The translations under genes were made by a program, and so were the position numbers. Source: Gammaproteobacteria bacterium (GTDB lineage: Bacteria; Pseudomonadota; Gammaproteobacteria; Xanthomonadales; Wenzhouxiangellaceae). From it: a DNA stretch of 37,751 bases. Where the stretch lies: the NCBI GenBank assembly GCA_021772955.1, contig JAJFKZ010000080.1, forward strand, positions 1 to 37,751. Direction: 5' to 3'. Under the pieces are notes generated by a model. It made no database searches. It saw only the letters and a list, made by a program, of their open reading frames with translations, and was not told the DNA's origin. Position 1 is the stretch's first letter, and each line of letters begins with the position of its first letter. Positions 7,183 to 15,988 of the stretch are shown here, one piece after another.

Positions 7183-8778
7183 ATGACTTCTTATTCCATC
7201 GCTGCCGAAGCCCAAAGGCGTCGCACGTTTGCCATCATCTCCCATCCGGATGCCGGTAAAACCACCATCACCGAAAAGCTGCTGCTGTTCGGTGGCGCCA
7301 TTACCCAGGCTGGTTCGGTCAAGTCGCGCAAGGCCACCCGGCACGCCACATCGGACTGGATGGCGATGGAGCAGGAGCGTGGTATCTCGGTGACCTCTTC
7401 GGTCATGCAGTTTGATTACAAGCAGCGCGTCTTGAATCTGCTGGATACGCCCGGGCATGCCGATTTTTCCGAGGATACCTACAGAACCCTGACCGCCGTG
7501 GATTCGGCGCTTATGGTCATTGATTGCGCCAAGGGCGTGGAGGAGCGCACCATCAAGCTGATGCAGGTCTGTCGCTTGCGCACCACGCCGATCATGACTT
7601 TTATCAACAAGCTGGATCGTGAGGGGCGTGATCCCATGGAGTTGCTCGATGAAGTCGAGCAGGTGCTGGAAATCAACTGTGCACCGGTGACCTGGCCAAT
7701 TGGTATGGGCCGACGCTTGCGCGGTGTCTATCACATGCTGGATGACAAGATTTTGCTCTACAGCAGCGGTCGCAATTACGTCACCCAGGAGCCGGAAGTC
7801 ATCGAAGGTCTGGATAATCCAAAGCTGGATGAGCTGTTGGGCAGCTTCGCCACTGAGTTGCGTGATGAGATAGAGCTGGTGCGCGGCGCCAGTCATGCTT
7901 TTGATCTGTCCGCCTATTTGCGCGGTGAGTTGACCCCGGTGTTTTTCGGCTCCGCGATCAACAACTTCGGGGTGGCGCCTTTGCTGGATGCCTTCGTCGA
8001 GTACGCGCCGGCGCCGAATCAGTATCAGACTGTGCAGCGCAGTGTCCGCGCTGATGAGTCTGAGGTCAGTGGTTTCGTGTTCAAGATACAAGCCAACATG
8101 GATCCTGCGCACCGCGATCGCATAGCGTTTATGCGCATCTGTAGCGGTGGTTTCGCGCCAGGCGACAAACTTTACCAGGTGCGCACCGGCAAGTTCATCC
8201 GCACGGCCGGCGCGCTGACCTTCATGGCTTCTGATCGCGGTGCGCTGGAGCAGGCCTGGCCGGGCGATATCGTCGGACTGCACAATCACGGTGCGATTCG
8301 TATCGGTGACAGCTTCTCTACCGGCGAAAATCTGCATTTCACCGGCATCCCGAGTTTTGCACCGGAATTGTTCCGGCGCGTGCAATTGCGTGATCCACTG
8401 AAGAGCAAACAGCTATTGAAAGGTTTGGAGCAGCTCTCGGAAGAAGGTGCGACACAGTTTTTCAAGCCCATCATTGGCAACGATCTGGTGGTAGGCGCCA
8501 TCGGCGTGCTGCAGTTCGAGGTCTCGGCTTATCGGCTCAAACATGAATACAAAGTTGATGCCGCATTTGAAGCCGTCAATGTGGTCACAGCACGCTGGGT
8601 GCAATGCTCCGATGCGGCTGAACTGCGCAAGTTCATGAGTCGCAGTGAAGCTCAGCTGGCCTATGATCATGCCGGTGAACTGGTTTATCTGGCACCCAAT
8701 CGCGCCAATCTGCAGTTGACCATCGAGCGCTGGCCCAAGATCGAGTTCCTGGCAACTCGAGAAATCAGCGCCAGTTGA
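7183..8778 (+). CDS. prfC: Peptide chain release factor 3
   Basis: The translational GTPase RF3, which recycles RF1/RF2 from the ribosome after termination. It has 531 residues (E. coli 529). GTPase motifs are HPDAGKTT (G1), the switch region [20 protein letters not shown] (G3) and NKLD (G4). The RF3-typical stretch [14 protein letters not shown] follows, then domain II and the C-terminal domain. The ATG at 7183 is chosen because it gives the family N-terminus; an in-frame TTG nine codons earlier would add unlikely residues. TAGAAT at 7140-7145 could be a -10 box. The stop overlaps the MATE gene start. Confidence 0.97.
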   Translation: MTSYSIAAEAQRRRTFAIISHPDAGKTTITEKLLLFGGAITQAGSVKSRKATRHATSDWMAMEQERGISVTSSVMQFDYKQRVLNLLDTPGHADFSEDTYRTLTAVDSALMVIDCAKGVEERTIKLMQVCRLRTTPIMTFINKLDREGRDPMELLDEVEQVLEINCAPVTWPIGMGRRLRGVYHMLDDKILLYSSGRNYVTQEPEVIEGLDNPKLDELLGSFATELRDEIELVRGASHAFDLSAYLRGELTPVFFGSAINNFGVAPLLDAFVEYAPAPNQYQTVQRSVRADESEVSGFVFKIQANMDPAHRDRIAFMRICSGGFAPGDKLYQVRTGKFIRTAGALTFMASDRGALEQAWPGDIVGLHNHGAIRIGDSFSTGENLHFTGIPSFAPELFRRVQLRDPLKSKQLLKGLEQLSEEGATQFFKPIIGNDLVVGAIGVLQFEVSAYRLKHEYKVDAAFEAVNVVTARWVQCSDAAELRKFMSRSEAQLAYDHAGELVYLAPNRANLQLTIERWPKIEFLATREISAS

Positions 8779-10115
8779 TGCAGCTGCACTGGCCAGGCGC
8801 CGACCGGCGCCGACAACTGCTACTGATTGCCTTGCCGATCATCGGCGGCATGTTCTCGCAGAACGTACTCAACCTGGTGGATATCGGCATGGTGGCCAGG
8901 CTTGGCGATACTGCACTGGCGGCGACCGGTATTGGTTCGTTCTTTAATTACCTGTCGGTGGCGATCGTGCTCGGTCTGGCCACCGGGGTGCAGGCCACAG
9001 CATCGCGTCGTTTTGGCGAAGAGCGCGGTGACATGGCGGCACTGCCACTGAACGGCGGTTTGTTGCTGGCAGCAGTGGTCGGTATTCCACTAAGCATGGT
9101 GCTGATTGGTCTGACTGGCGATATTCTCGGCTTCCTCAACGATGATGCCGACGTGGTGGCGCAAAGCACGCCTTACCTGCAGGTGCGCTTGCTGGCGCTG
9201 ACGGCGGTGGGCATGAACTTCGCGTTTCGTGGTTACTGGAGTGCCGCGCACATGACGCGTCTGTACTTCTACACCATCGTCAGCATGCACGTGGTGAATA
9301 TTTTTCTTAACTGGGTGCTGATCTTTGGTAATCTCGGCGCCCCGGCGATGGGCGTGCATGGTGCCGGGGTGGCAACAACGATATCCATCTATGTTGGCTT
9401 GATCCTGCATTTTGTGTTCGCCTGGTTGTATGCCCGACCGGCGGGCTTTTTACGCGGTCTGCCGGATCGTGTCGCGTTACGCAGTTTGATCAATATATCC
9501 TTGCCTAGCAGCGTCCAACAGGTGTTTTTCTCGGGTGGACTGGTTGTATTGATCTGGATATTAGGGCAGATTGGTACTGCTGAGGTAGCTGCCGCGAATG
9601 TATTGCTGACCCTGGGGCTGGTATTGTTATTGCCGGCTATGGGTGTTGGTATTGCCTGTTCCTCTTTGGTCGGGCGGGCACTGGGACGTAACGACCCAGC
9701 CGATGCACAACGCTGGGGTTGGGAGTCGGCGACGCTGATTCTGTTCGCCAACACGGCCATCGGGCTGGTATTGTTACTGCTGGCCAAGCCGCTGTTGTCG
9801 ATCTTTTTGCAGGACCCCGAGACCCTCGCTCTGGCGCTACCGGCATTGATGATCAGCGCAGTGATTGTCGGTATTGATACTTCTGGTCTGGTCATCATGA
9901 ATGCGCTGCTTGGAGCGGGGGCTAGTCACCGGGTCATGAAAATCTCCATCGTGCTGCAATGGATGCTGTTTCTGCCCTTGGCTTACCTGGTGGGGCCGGT
10001 GCTGGGGATGGGGCTTTTGGGTGTTTGGATCGTGCAGGCAGTGTATCGTTTGTTACAGACCCTGGCATTGGCATTAAACTGGCGTGACGATTTCTGGAAG
10101 GAGATCAAGGTCTGA
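8778..10115 (+). CDS. MATE family efflux transporter
   Basis: A 445-residue inner-membrane protein with about 12 hydrophobic segments in two homologous halves. The first-helix pattern LPIIGGMFSQNVLNLVDIGMVARLG is typical of MATE (DinF/NorM-like) exporters, which couple Na+ or H+ entry to export of cationic drugs or metabolites. The substrate is unknown. Its ATG shares one base with the prfC stop (TGATG), so it is translationally coupled to prfC and has no ribosome site of its own outside that gene. The nucleoside transporter follows two bases after its stop. Confidence 0.92.
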   Translation: MQLHWPGADRRRQLLLIALPIIGGMFSQNVLNLVDIGMVARLGDTALAATGIGSFFNYLSVAIVLGLATGVQATASRRFGEERGDMAALPLNGGLLLAAVVGIPLSMVLIGLTGDILGFLNDDADVVAQSTPYLQVRLLALTAVGMNFAFRGYWSAAHMTRLYFYTIVSMHVVNIFLNWVLIFGNLGAPAMGVHGAGVATTISIYVGLILHFVFAWLYARPAGFLRGLPDRVALRSLINISLPSSVQQVFFSGGLVVLIWILGQIGTAEVAAANVLLTLGLVLLLPAMGVGIACSSLVGRALGRNDPADAQRWGWESATLILFANTAIGLVLLLLAKPLLSIFLQDPETLALALPALMISAVIVGIDTSGLVIMNALLGAGASHRVMKISIVLQWMLFLPLAYLVGPVLGMGLLGVWIVQAVYRLLQTLALALNWRDDFWKEIKV

Positions 10116-10117
10116 TC

Positions 10118-11404
10118 ATGAACGATATGTTAGAAAAAATGGCTGCTGTGGGTTTTGGCCTGTTTGGGCTGGTGGTGCTGTTGGTCCTGGTCTGGTTGTT
10201 CAATGGCCGACAGAGGATCTTCCCGATTCGACTCATTGCACTGGGTGTATTGCTGCAGATTGCCTTTGCGCTGATCGTGTTACGCACCGGCTGGGGGCGC
10301 GCGCTGTTTGACGGCCTGGGTAATGTGTTTGTCATACTGATCAGCTTCACTCAGGCCGGCACCAGTTTTATCTTCGGGGAGATGGTGGACGTGGAGAAAT
10401 ACGGTTTCATCATCGCCATTCAGGTGTTGCCAACGATCATCTTCTTCGCCTCGTTGATGGCTGTGCTCTACCACCTGGGGCTGATGCAGCGTGTGGTGCA
10501 GGCGATGGCCTGGGTCATGACGCGCACCTTGAAGGTTAGTGGCGCCGAATCCTTGTCCGTGGCTGCCAATGTGTTCGTTGGCCAGACCGAAGCACCGCTG
10601 GTGGTGCGCCCCTATATCAGTCGCATGACTGAATCCGAATTGTTCACCATGATGGTGGGTGGCATGGCGACCATTGCCGGTGGTGTGCTGGCAGCCTATG
10701 TGGGCCTGCTGGGTGGCAGTGATCCAATCCAGCAGGTTTTTTATGCCAAGCACTTGCTGTCCGCCAGCATTATGGCGGCCCCGGCCACCATTGTGGTGGC
10801 GAAGATGATGATTCCCGAAACTCAGGAGTCACTGACCAAAGGTGTGGTACGCATCAAGGTTGAACATGAGACTCACAACGTCATTGAAGCGGCCGCCAAT
10901 GGTGCGGCTGATGGCGTCAAACTGGCCATTAATGTCGGTGCCATGCTGCTGGCTTTTCTGGCCTTGATTGCGATGATTAACTATCCGCTGGAATGGCTGG
11001 GTGCCAATACTGGCATCAACGAGTTGCTGGGTCAGCCATTGAGTCTGGCGCTGATTGTCGGCTACCTGTTTGCGCCACTGGCCTGGATCATCGGCGTGCC
11101 CAACGGGGATGTGGTCGCAGTTGGTGGTCTGATTGGTCAAAAAATTGTCGCCAATGAATTTGTTGCTTATTCGCAATTGAACCAGATCAAGGATACGCTC
11201 AGTGACCATGCTGTGCTGATTAGCACCTATGCATTGTGTGGCTTTGCCAATTTCTCTTCCATCGCCATCCAGCTCGGTGGCATTGGTGGGCTGGCGCCAT
11301 CGCGGCGATCGGACATCGCCAGACTTGGTATCAAGGCGGTGATTGGCGGTACCGTGGTGACCATGATGACTGCGACCATCGCCGGCGTGATTACTGCTTT
11401 TTGA
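10118..11404 (+). CDS. Concentrative nucleoside transporter (CNT/NupC family)
   Basis: A 428-residue inner-membrane symporter with about 9-10 hydrophobic segments. CNT motifs are visible: VFVGQTEAPLVVRPYI in the nucleoside-binding region, GGMATIAGGVLAAYVGLLG, and near the C-terminus ISTYALCGFANFSSIAIQLGGIG. Members import nucleosides with Na+ or H+. The start is the ATG two bases after the MATE stop, making prfC-MATE-CNT a likely transcription unit. Specificity (purine or pyrimidine, Na+ or H+) is not assignable here. Confidence 0.93.
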   Translation: MNDMLEKMAAVGFGLFGLVVLLVLVWLFNGRQRIFPIRLIALGVLLQIAFALIVLRTGWGRALFDGLGNVFVILISFTQAGTSFIFGEMVDVEKYGFIIAIQVLPTIIFFASLMAVLYHLGLMQRVVQAMAWVMTRTLKVSGAESLSVAANVFVGQTEAPLVVRPYISRMTESELFTMMVGGMATIAGGVLAAYVGLLGGSDPIQQVFYAKHLLSASIMAAPATIVVAKMMIPETQESLTKGVVRIKVEHETHNVIEAAANGAADGVKLAINVGAMLLAFLALIAMINYPLEWLGANTGINELLGQPLSLALIVGYLFAPLAWIIGVPNGDVVAVGGLIGQKIVANEFVAYSQLNQIKDTLSDHAVLISTYALCGFANFSSIAIQLGGIGGLAPSRRSDIARLGIKAVIGGTVVTMMTATIAGVITAF

Positions 11405-11412
11405 AATCAATA

Positions 11413-11660
11413 ATGACAGCACTTGCAGCCAAAAGCTGATTCGCCATACTCCTGAGCTTGATCTGCAGCAGTGCCATTGCATTGCAAGTGGGCGAGCTCG
11501 CGCCGACGATTGACTTGCCAGATCAGTGGCGCGAACAACATGCCCTGGACGATTTTCGTAAGCACTGGCGGCTGCTTTTTTTCTATCCGCAAACGGACAC
11601 CGCCGGTTGTACCACCTAAGCTTGCAACTACCGCGCTACCAGCTACGCCAGATTTGGCCT
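11413..11660 (+). pseudogene. Truncated peroxiredoxin (AhpC/TSA, Bcp-like)
   Basis: Reading from the ATG at 11413 gives a signal-like start broken by TGA at 11437, then a hydrophobic segment and ALQVGELAPTIDLPDQW. WRLLFFYPQTDTAGCTT follows, the peroxidatic-cysteine motif of Bcp/AhpC-type peroxiredoxins. A TAA at 11617 interrupts the frame just before ACNYR, where the family has EAC-x-FR. Homology stops about 15 codons later, where repeat-derived DNA begins. With two in-frame stops and the C-terminal two thirds missing, it cannot make a functional enzyme. A different exported peroxiredoxin lies at 30956. Confidence 0.8.
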
Positions 11661-11772
11661 GAACTCGAACAGGACAAACCGTATCCATTCCATTATGCAA
11701 AATTTCAATGTTATCGCCTTGTTTATCCGTAAAATATGACTTGTAACTGTCCGCCTTCATGAAATATGCGGG
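11649..11772. mobile_element. Solo right end of the element family seen at 1-240
   Basis: Bases 11749-11772 match 217-240 at 20 of 24 positions and both end ATATGCGGG followed by CTAG. Further inside, 11649-11685 still resembles about 115-150 (both contain AGGACAAAC). No left inverted repeat is found nearby, so this is a truncated copy. It sits between the peroxiredoxin remnant and the end of the M14 peptidase gene, and its boundary coincides with the loss of peroxiredoxin homology. Confidence 0.6.
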
Positions 11773-11797
11773 CTAGTGTATCCGCCAATGACCTTGA

Positions 11798-14566
11798 TTA
11801 GCGCAATTTGCCGGTGTACGCCGGTGCCCGCAGCACAGCGTTGCTGAACAGCGTGTTCAAGCCGTTCAGGTAAGCGCGGATAGTCGGGTCTTCCGAGAAG
11901 CCGATGACCATACCTTTGCCTTGTGCTTGCACCATGACAAAAGGTTTCCACGCCAGTTGCGGAATATTGTCCGGCCACAGATAACCGCTCTGGATCAGCT
12001 CATCTGCGGACGCAAAGCGCACCACGTTGTTACCGGCGTCCAGTTGCACCGGGTCTAGCATGGTGTTACCGCGTACCAGCACGTTGACGTGGTCGGCAAC
12101 GCTGGCAGACATCCAGTGCTCGCGATCTACGACCGCTTTCACCAGCACCCCGGAGGTGGTTTGTGGAGGCGTTTGGTCTGGCTCCAGCCATTGCTGGTAT
12201 TCATCTGCCGAGCTGATAATGCCCGCCCCGGTAGGCGCTTCTGCCCCGGTTTCTGATGCTGGACTTTGCGGCTTCGTTGCACTGGTCACTTTCAGTTGCT
12301 GTTTGGAGGTCAGCAGGCCGACTTCTTCTGCGGCCGCCCAGCGCGCTGCATTGGCGATGGTCACCAGCACCCCGCCGCGCTCGATCCAGCCCTTGAGTGC
12401 AGTCAATGCAGGCTCGGCAAACACCGTGTTATAACCCTCGCCGCGGCTGTCGGGCAGGATCAGCACATCAAAATCATCCAACTGTACGCGGCTGATGTTA
12501 TCCGCGCGAATGGGTGTGACCGGGTAATTGAACTGGCGCTCAAGCACGAAGCGCGTGGCACCCGGTGAATAGACGTCGGTGGGACTGTCCCAGGCCAGCG
12601 CTACTTTGGGCGCGAACAAGCTGGCAGTGCGATCGCTGCCAAAACTCGGGCCGGCAGTCACCCAACTGTTGTCCAGCGCGATAATGTGCAGATCGGGCCA
12701 GATTGCAGTCAGGCTGCGTACCTGCAGATGAATGTCTGCAACATTGTCGAGCACGGGAATGATCAGGCTGCCGGAGGGGTATTGCTGGTCGTTGATGGTG
12801 ATCGGCAAATGGCTGGACTTGATAGTGATTCCGCGCTGCAACAGCTCTGCCAGAACTTGATTGGTGCGTCGATCCTGGCCCTTGATCAGATACGCGACCT
12901 TGGCCTGTGGCAGTGTCGCAGTAGTGGCCAGGCCGGCGCGATTCAGCAGCCGCATGTTGCTGGTATTGATGGTGCGGCTGCATGGCAGCGTGGTGACGTT
13001 GAACATCAGCGGCAGTGACCAGGCCGTGACATCGTAAATTTCATCGGCCAGACCGCGCTGCGCACGCTTGAGCTGAGTGGCGATGAAATCGGCATCCATG
13101 TCCACCTGCTGATCCAGCAGTACGCGCAACAGTCGGCGCTGCGGCTGGTTCAGGTTAACGACCATGCTGCCAGCGGCATAATCCTTGCCACAGGCACTGA
13201 AGCTGGCGTTGCTGATCCAGACATCGGCACCATGCTGGCGCAGCAACAAACCCAGATCGTGTGCGCCACCCTGGTCGCTTTGGGTCGGAATGATATAGCT
13301 GGCGGGACCACTGTTGCTATCAGCATTGATGGCACTGCGGCGATAGTCGATGAAGTTTTGCCAGAGCTGTGCGCGGTTTTCGCTGACCGTCTGCGCGGTG
13401 GCAATCGAGGCCACAAAATGGTGGCGCACGGTTTCCCGGTAACTGAGCAATTCGCCATCGCGACGCCGCACCACCAGTCCGCGGGCCGAGCCTTGCTCAT
13501 AGGTCATGGCAATGCCGCCATAATAAGATGGCCAACTGGCGCCATAACCAGGATAAAAGGCATCGAAGACTTCGCGCGTGAAATAGTCAAAACCGTAGGC
13601 ATCAAACCAACGCGCATTATTGCGCCCGAACAATTGCAGGGTTTCACGCTGTGAATTGACCAGATGCGGATTGTAGGGTATTGCCTCCGGCGCAAAGAAA
13701 TAGCTGTCGTCCGAGCCCATTTCGTGCGCATCCACAAAAGCCAGTGGATACCATTGCTGCACGGCTTTGATATGGCCTGCAGTTTCTGGCTGGGTGATGG
13801 CCAGCCAGTCGCGATTCAGGTCGAACAGGTAGTGGTTGACGCGGCCACTGGGCCAGGGCTCATCGTGCTCGGCGGCAAAGCGGCTGGCGTCGGGAAACGG
13901 ACCGCTGGCCTGACGAAACTGCTGCACAAATCGATCCCTGCCATCCGGGTTTTGCAATGGATTGATGAACACCAGCGTGTTTTGCATGACGCCATCGACC
14001 AGCTGGTCGTCCTCGGCCGCAAGCAGATGCCAGGCCGTGACCATGGCGGCTTCGGGGGAAGAGATTTCATTGCCATGTACGCCATACGACAACCACACCG
14101 TGGCGGGTAGTTCGGACAGGGTTTTTGCATCCACCGAGCCGCCAGCGGCCAGCGTTTGTATGTTGGTCTGAATGGCATCCAGGCGTTCGATGTTGGCGGC
14201 GCTGCCGAGTACGGCATAAAACAAGGTCCGACCTTCCCAGCTCTCTGCGTAGTCAAACAGACGAATACGCTCAGGAGCTGACTTGCTCAGCGCCTCGAAG
14301 TACGTTCTGATTTGTGCATGGGAGGAAATCTGCGTGCCTTTGGCATAGCTGAGCACCGATTCGATAGTCGGAATCTCGTCGCTGTAGCTGACCCCGGGCC
14401 ACATGGGCGTTTGCACATTGATCGCGGCGCGTGCGGCCAATGCCGGGTGCGGCTCGGCGCCAATCAGCGCAAAAGTTGGCACAACTATCAGCACGAATAA
14501 AATCAGGTGCAGGATGAAAGCCTGTGCAGGTGCGACAGTAACGGGTCTCGGTCTGGATAAAAACAT
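11798..14566 (-). CDS. Exported M14-family zinc carboxypeptidase-like protein
   Basis: A 922-residue metallopeptidase homologue with an N-terminal hydrophobic export or anchor segment (about residues 15-36). The M14 zinc site is visible as His164-x-x-Glu167 in YGVHGNEISSPEA and His281 in FVDAHEMGSDDSYFF. NPDGRDR (207-212) and Glu357 in MTYEQGSA fit the substrate-binding and catalytic region. The long C-terminal half (about 430-922) lacks a clear catalytic motif. A PDSRGEGYN-type stretch near 715 and the following segment resemble the glutamine-amidotransferase-like fold reported in similar large M14 proteins. The repeat remnant lies 25 bp past the stop. Confidence 0.88.
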   Translation of the reverse strand: MFLSRPRPVTVAPAQAFILHLILFVLIVVPTFALIGAEPHPALAARAAINVQTPMWPGVSYSDEIPTIESVLSYAKGTQISSHAQIRTYFEALSKSAPERIRLFDYAESWEGRTLFYAVLGSAANIERLDAIQTNIQTLAAGGSVDAKTLSELPATVWLSYGVHGNEISSPEAAMVTAWHLLAAEDDQLVDGVMQNTLVFINPLQNPDGRDRFVQQFRQASGPFPDASRFAAEHDEPWPSGRVNHYLFDLNRDWLAITQPETAGHIKAVQQWYPLAFVDAHEMGSDDSYFFAPEAIPYNPHLVNSQRETLQLFGRNNARWFDAYGFDYFTREVFDAFYPGYGASWPSYYGGIAMTYEQGSARGLVVRRRDGELLSYRETVRHHFVASIATAQTVSENRAQLWQNFIDYRRSAINADSNSGPASYIIPTQSDQGGAHDLGLLLRQHGADVWISNASFSACGKDYAAGSMVVNLNQPQRRLLRVLLDQQVDMDADFIATQLKRAQRGLADEIYDVTAWSLPLMFNVTTLPCSRTINTSNMRLLNRAGLATTATLPQAKVAYLIKGQDRRTNQVLAELLQRGITIKSSHLPITINDQQYPSGSLIIPVLDNVADIHLQVRSLTAIWPDLHIIALDNSWVTAGPSFGSDRTASLFAPKVALAWDSPTDVYSPGATRFVLERQFNYPVTPIRADNISRVQLDDFDVLILPDSRGEGYNTVFAEPALTALKGWIERGGVLVTIANAARWAAAEEVGLLTSKQQLKVTSATKPQSPASETGAEAPTGAGIISSADEYQQWLEPDQTPPQTTSGVLVKAVVDREHWMSASVADHVNVLVRGNTMLDPVQLDAGNNVVRFASADELIQSGYLWPDNIPQLAWKPFVMVQAQGKGMVIGFSEDPTIRAYLNGLNTLFSNAVLRAPAYTGKLR

Positions 14567-14699
14567 GGATAGCTCTGCTGCTAGCGTAGTGTTGCATCAG
14601 TCTAACAAGATTGCGGCAATTGGCCATGACTTCTGCCACATGTGCATGGCGTCCTGACGCGTAGAATGAAGCTCAGGGTGTAATGACAGGAGAATTGCC

Positions 14700-15020
14700 A
14701 TGTGGAGCGTATTTGGCTGGGTGTTGCTGGGCTTTGCCATCTGGGCATTGATGCTGATCATGCATGTGGTGGAAAAACGCTACGCACCGGAGTGGAATGC
14801 CAGCAAGCGCAAAGCTGGCAGAAAACAGCGGCGCAGCAAGGTCTGGCACTCGATGTCGAGCTGGATGGATGATGATGGGAGTGAGCAGGAATCCGAACCG
14901 ACCGCGGGCAAACTGCAACTGGAGCGCGAGCTTCGTGAGCTCAGAGAGCGCGTGCAGGTGCTGGAAGCCATTGTTACCGATAAGCGCTGGCAATACGAAG
15001 AAGAGTTACACAAAAATTAA
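14700..15020 (+). CDS. PspB-like single-pass membrane protein
   Basis: A 106-residue protein with one N-terminal membrane helix (residues 4-24), a basic linker with KRKAGRKQRRSK, and a C-terminal coiled coil ending LRELRERVQVLEAIVTDKRW. That coiled-coil pattern is typical of PspB and of the tails of PspC-like proteins. It is longer than PspB (about 75). A strong AGGAG precedes the ATG by 7 bases. It is divergent from the M14 gene, far from pspABC and alone on its strand. A role in envelope stress is a guess from resemblance only. Confidence 0.7.
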   Translation: MWSVFGWVLLGFAIWALMLIMHVVEKRYAPEWNASKRKAGRKQRRSKVWHSMSSWMDDDGSEQESEPTAGKLQLERELRELRERVQVLEAIVTDKRWQYEEELHKN

Positions 15021-15027
15021 TCGATAC

Positions 15028-15059
15028 AGGAAGTCATTAGCAGAGGAAGTCATCAGCAG
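15028..15059. repeat. 16-bp tandem duplication
   Basis: AGGAAGTCATTAGCAG is followed directly by a copy differing at one base, just downstream of the PspB-like gene. A second 16-bp-period duplication (GGTGTGGAATGC at 15121 and 15137) lies 60 bp further on. Confidence 0.9.
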
Positions 15060-15152
15060 GGGACAAGCTAGCTGGAATTAGCAGACAGACCCTGTGCGAA
15101 GCGTGATTGAAGCTATTCGCGGTGTGGAATGCCCATGGTGTGGAATGCATGG

Positions 15153-15411
15153 GCTAGCAGCCTGTCGGATTTAACGCTGACCTACTGCGGAAAAGTCGCC
15201 CATTCCAATTGTTTTGGGGCCATATTTTCCGATCTTTTTCATGGGGCACATCCGTGTGCCCGACCCCGGCGGGGCGGCATGCAGCCGTGCAATTCGGCAA
15301 TCCTGCCGATTTGTCGTTAAATAGGTCCACTATTTGCCTCAAAAGATCGATAAATCTGTCTCAAACCGGCCTTCCCTCGCTACGATCGGTCAAGTCCGAC
15401 AGGCTGCTAGC
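15153..15411. mobile_element. MITE with 20-bp terminal inverted repeats and CTAG flanks
   Basis: Bases 15153-15172 and the reverse complement of 15392-15411 agree at 19 of 20 positions (GCTAGCAGCCTGTCGGA...). CTAG at 15154-15157 and 15407-15410 can be read as a 4-bp target duplication. The interior (about 250 bp) has no gene but has strong hairpins, such as GGGCACATCCGTGTGCCC near 15244-15261 and CGGCAATCCTGCCG near 15296-15309. It is non-autonomous, with no transposase here. The end sequence resembles those of IS1182- or IS5-type elements as I recall them; this was not checked. Confidence 0.8.
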
Positions 15412-15988
15412 GATCACAACTTAAGGTTCGCTGCTCACGCTCATACCAGCCATCCTGGCTGGCTTTAAACACATTGCAACGCGTCATTTCGCCACTGTAG
15501 ACGTGAATTGAGATGGCAACACTGGCCGTATCCGGGTTGCGGATGGTGTGATATTCGTGCGGTGGGATCAAACTGCCGGCACTGCCCGGCCCAGTGAGCA
15601 TGGTGCCGCAGCGGTCAAACTTGTAGCGGCCGCTGCTTTGATCGGCCAGTTCATACTGCACCACCTCGATACTTCCAGTCAGCACGCCCTCAACGCACCA
15701 CATGCCACAATGGTCATGAATCGTGGTGCCCTGGCCTGGCCCCCAGGTCATGGCCATCAGACAGAAAGCGTCTGGCTCATGGTGCAGCATGCGCCGCTTG
15801 TAACCGTCGGCAGCTGCTTGCCAGTAATGATCCGGGAGCGTGATGCTCGATCTGGTCAGCATGTCGGACAGCACGATGCGGACGCGGTCGGTGATTTGCT
15901 GGGCATCGGACCCGGTGACGGCGCCGCGCAAGCGCTGCAACAAAGTCTGTTTGCCCGGGAAATCGTCGTCAATGGTCGGATTGTTCAT
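15407..15988 (-). CDS. Cysteine dioxygenase family (cupin) protein
   Basis: A 193-residue cupin thiol dioxygenase. These are iron enzymes that oxidise cysteine or another small thiol to its sulfinate. The metal-binding cupin motif is at His91-x-His93 (TTIHDHCGMWCVEGVLTG) with the third histidine in PPHEYHTIRN (His144 or His147). The ATG overlaps the metX stop (ATGA), so the two genes are translationally coupled. The stop TAG lies inside the CTAG that borders the MITE, so the insertion sits exactly at the gene's end. The substrate is not assignable; 3-mercaptopropionate-type dioxygenases are alternatives. Confidence 0.85.
   Translation of the reverse strand: MNNPTIDDDFPGKQTLLQRLRGAVTGSDAQQITDRVRIVLSDMLTRSSITLPDHYWQAAADGYKRRMLHHEPDAFCLMAMTWGPGQGTTIHDHCGMWCVEGVLTGSIEVVQYELADQSSGRYKFDRCGTMLTGPGSAGSLIPPHEYHTIRNPDTASVAISIHVYSGEMTRCNVFKASQDGWYEREQRTLSCDR

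Noticed and set aside
6676-8385. A 569-codon open frame on the minus strand opposite prfC
   Set aside because: It is antisense to a complete, highly conserved RF3 gene, has no ribosome site and has a composition typical of a shadow frame.
11407-11760. A 117-codon minus-strand open frame over the peroxiredoxin remnant
   Set aside because: It spans the junction between the plus-strand peroxiredoxin remnant and the repeat remnant, and shows no protein family pattern.
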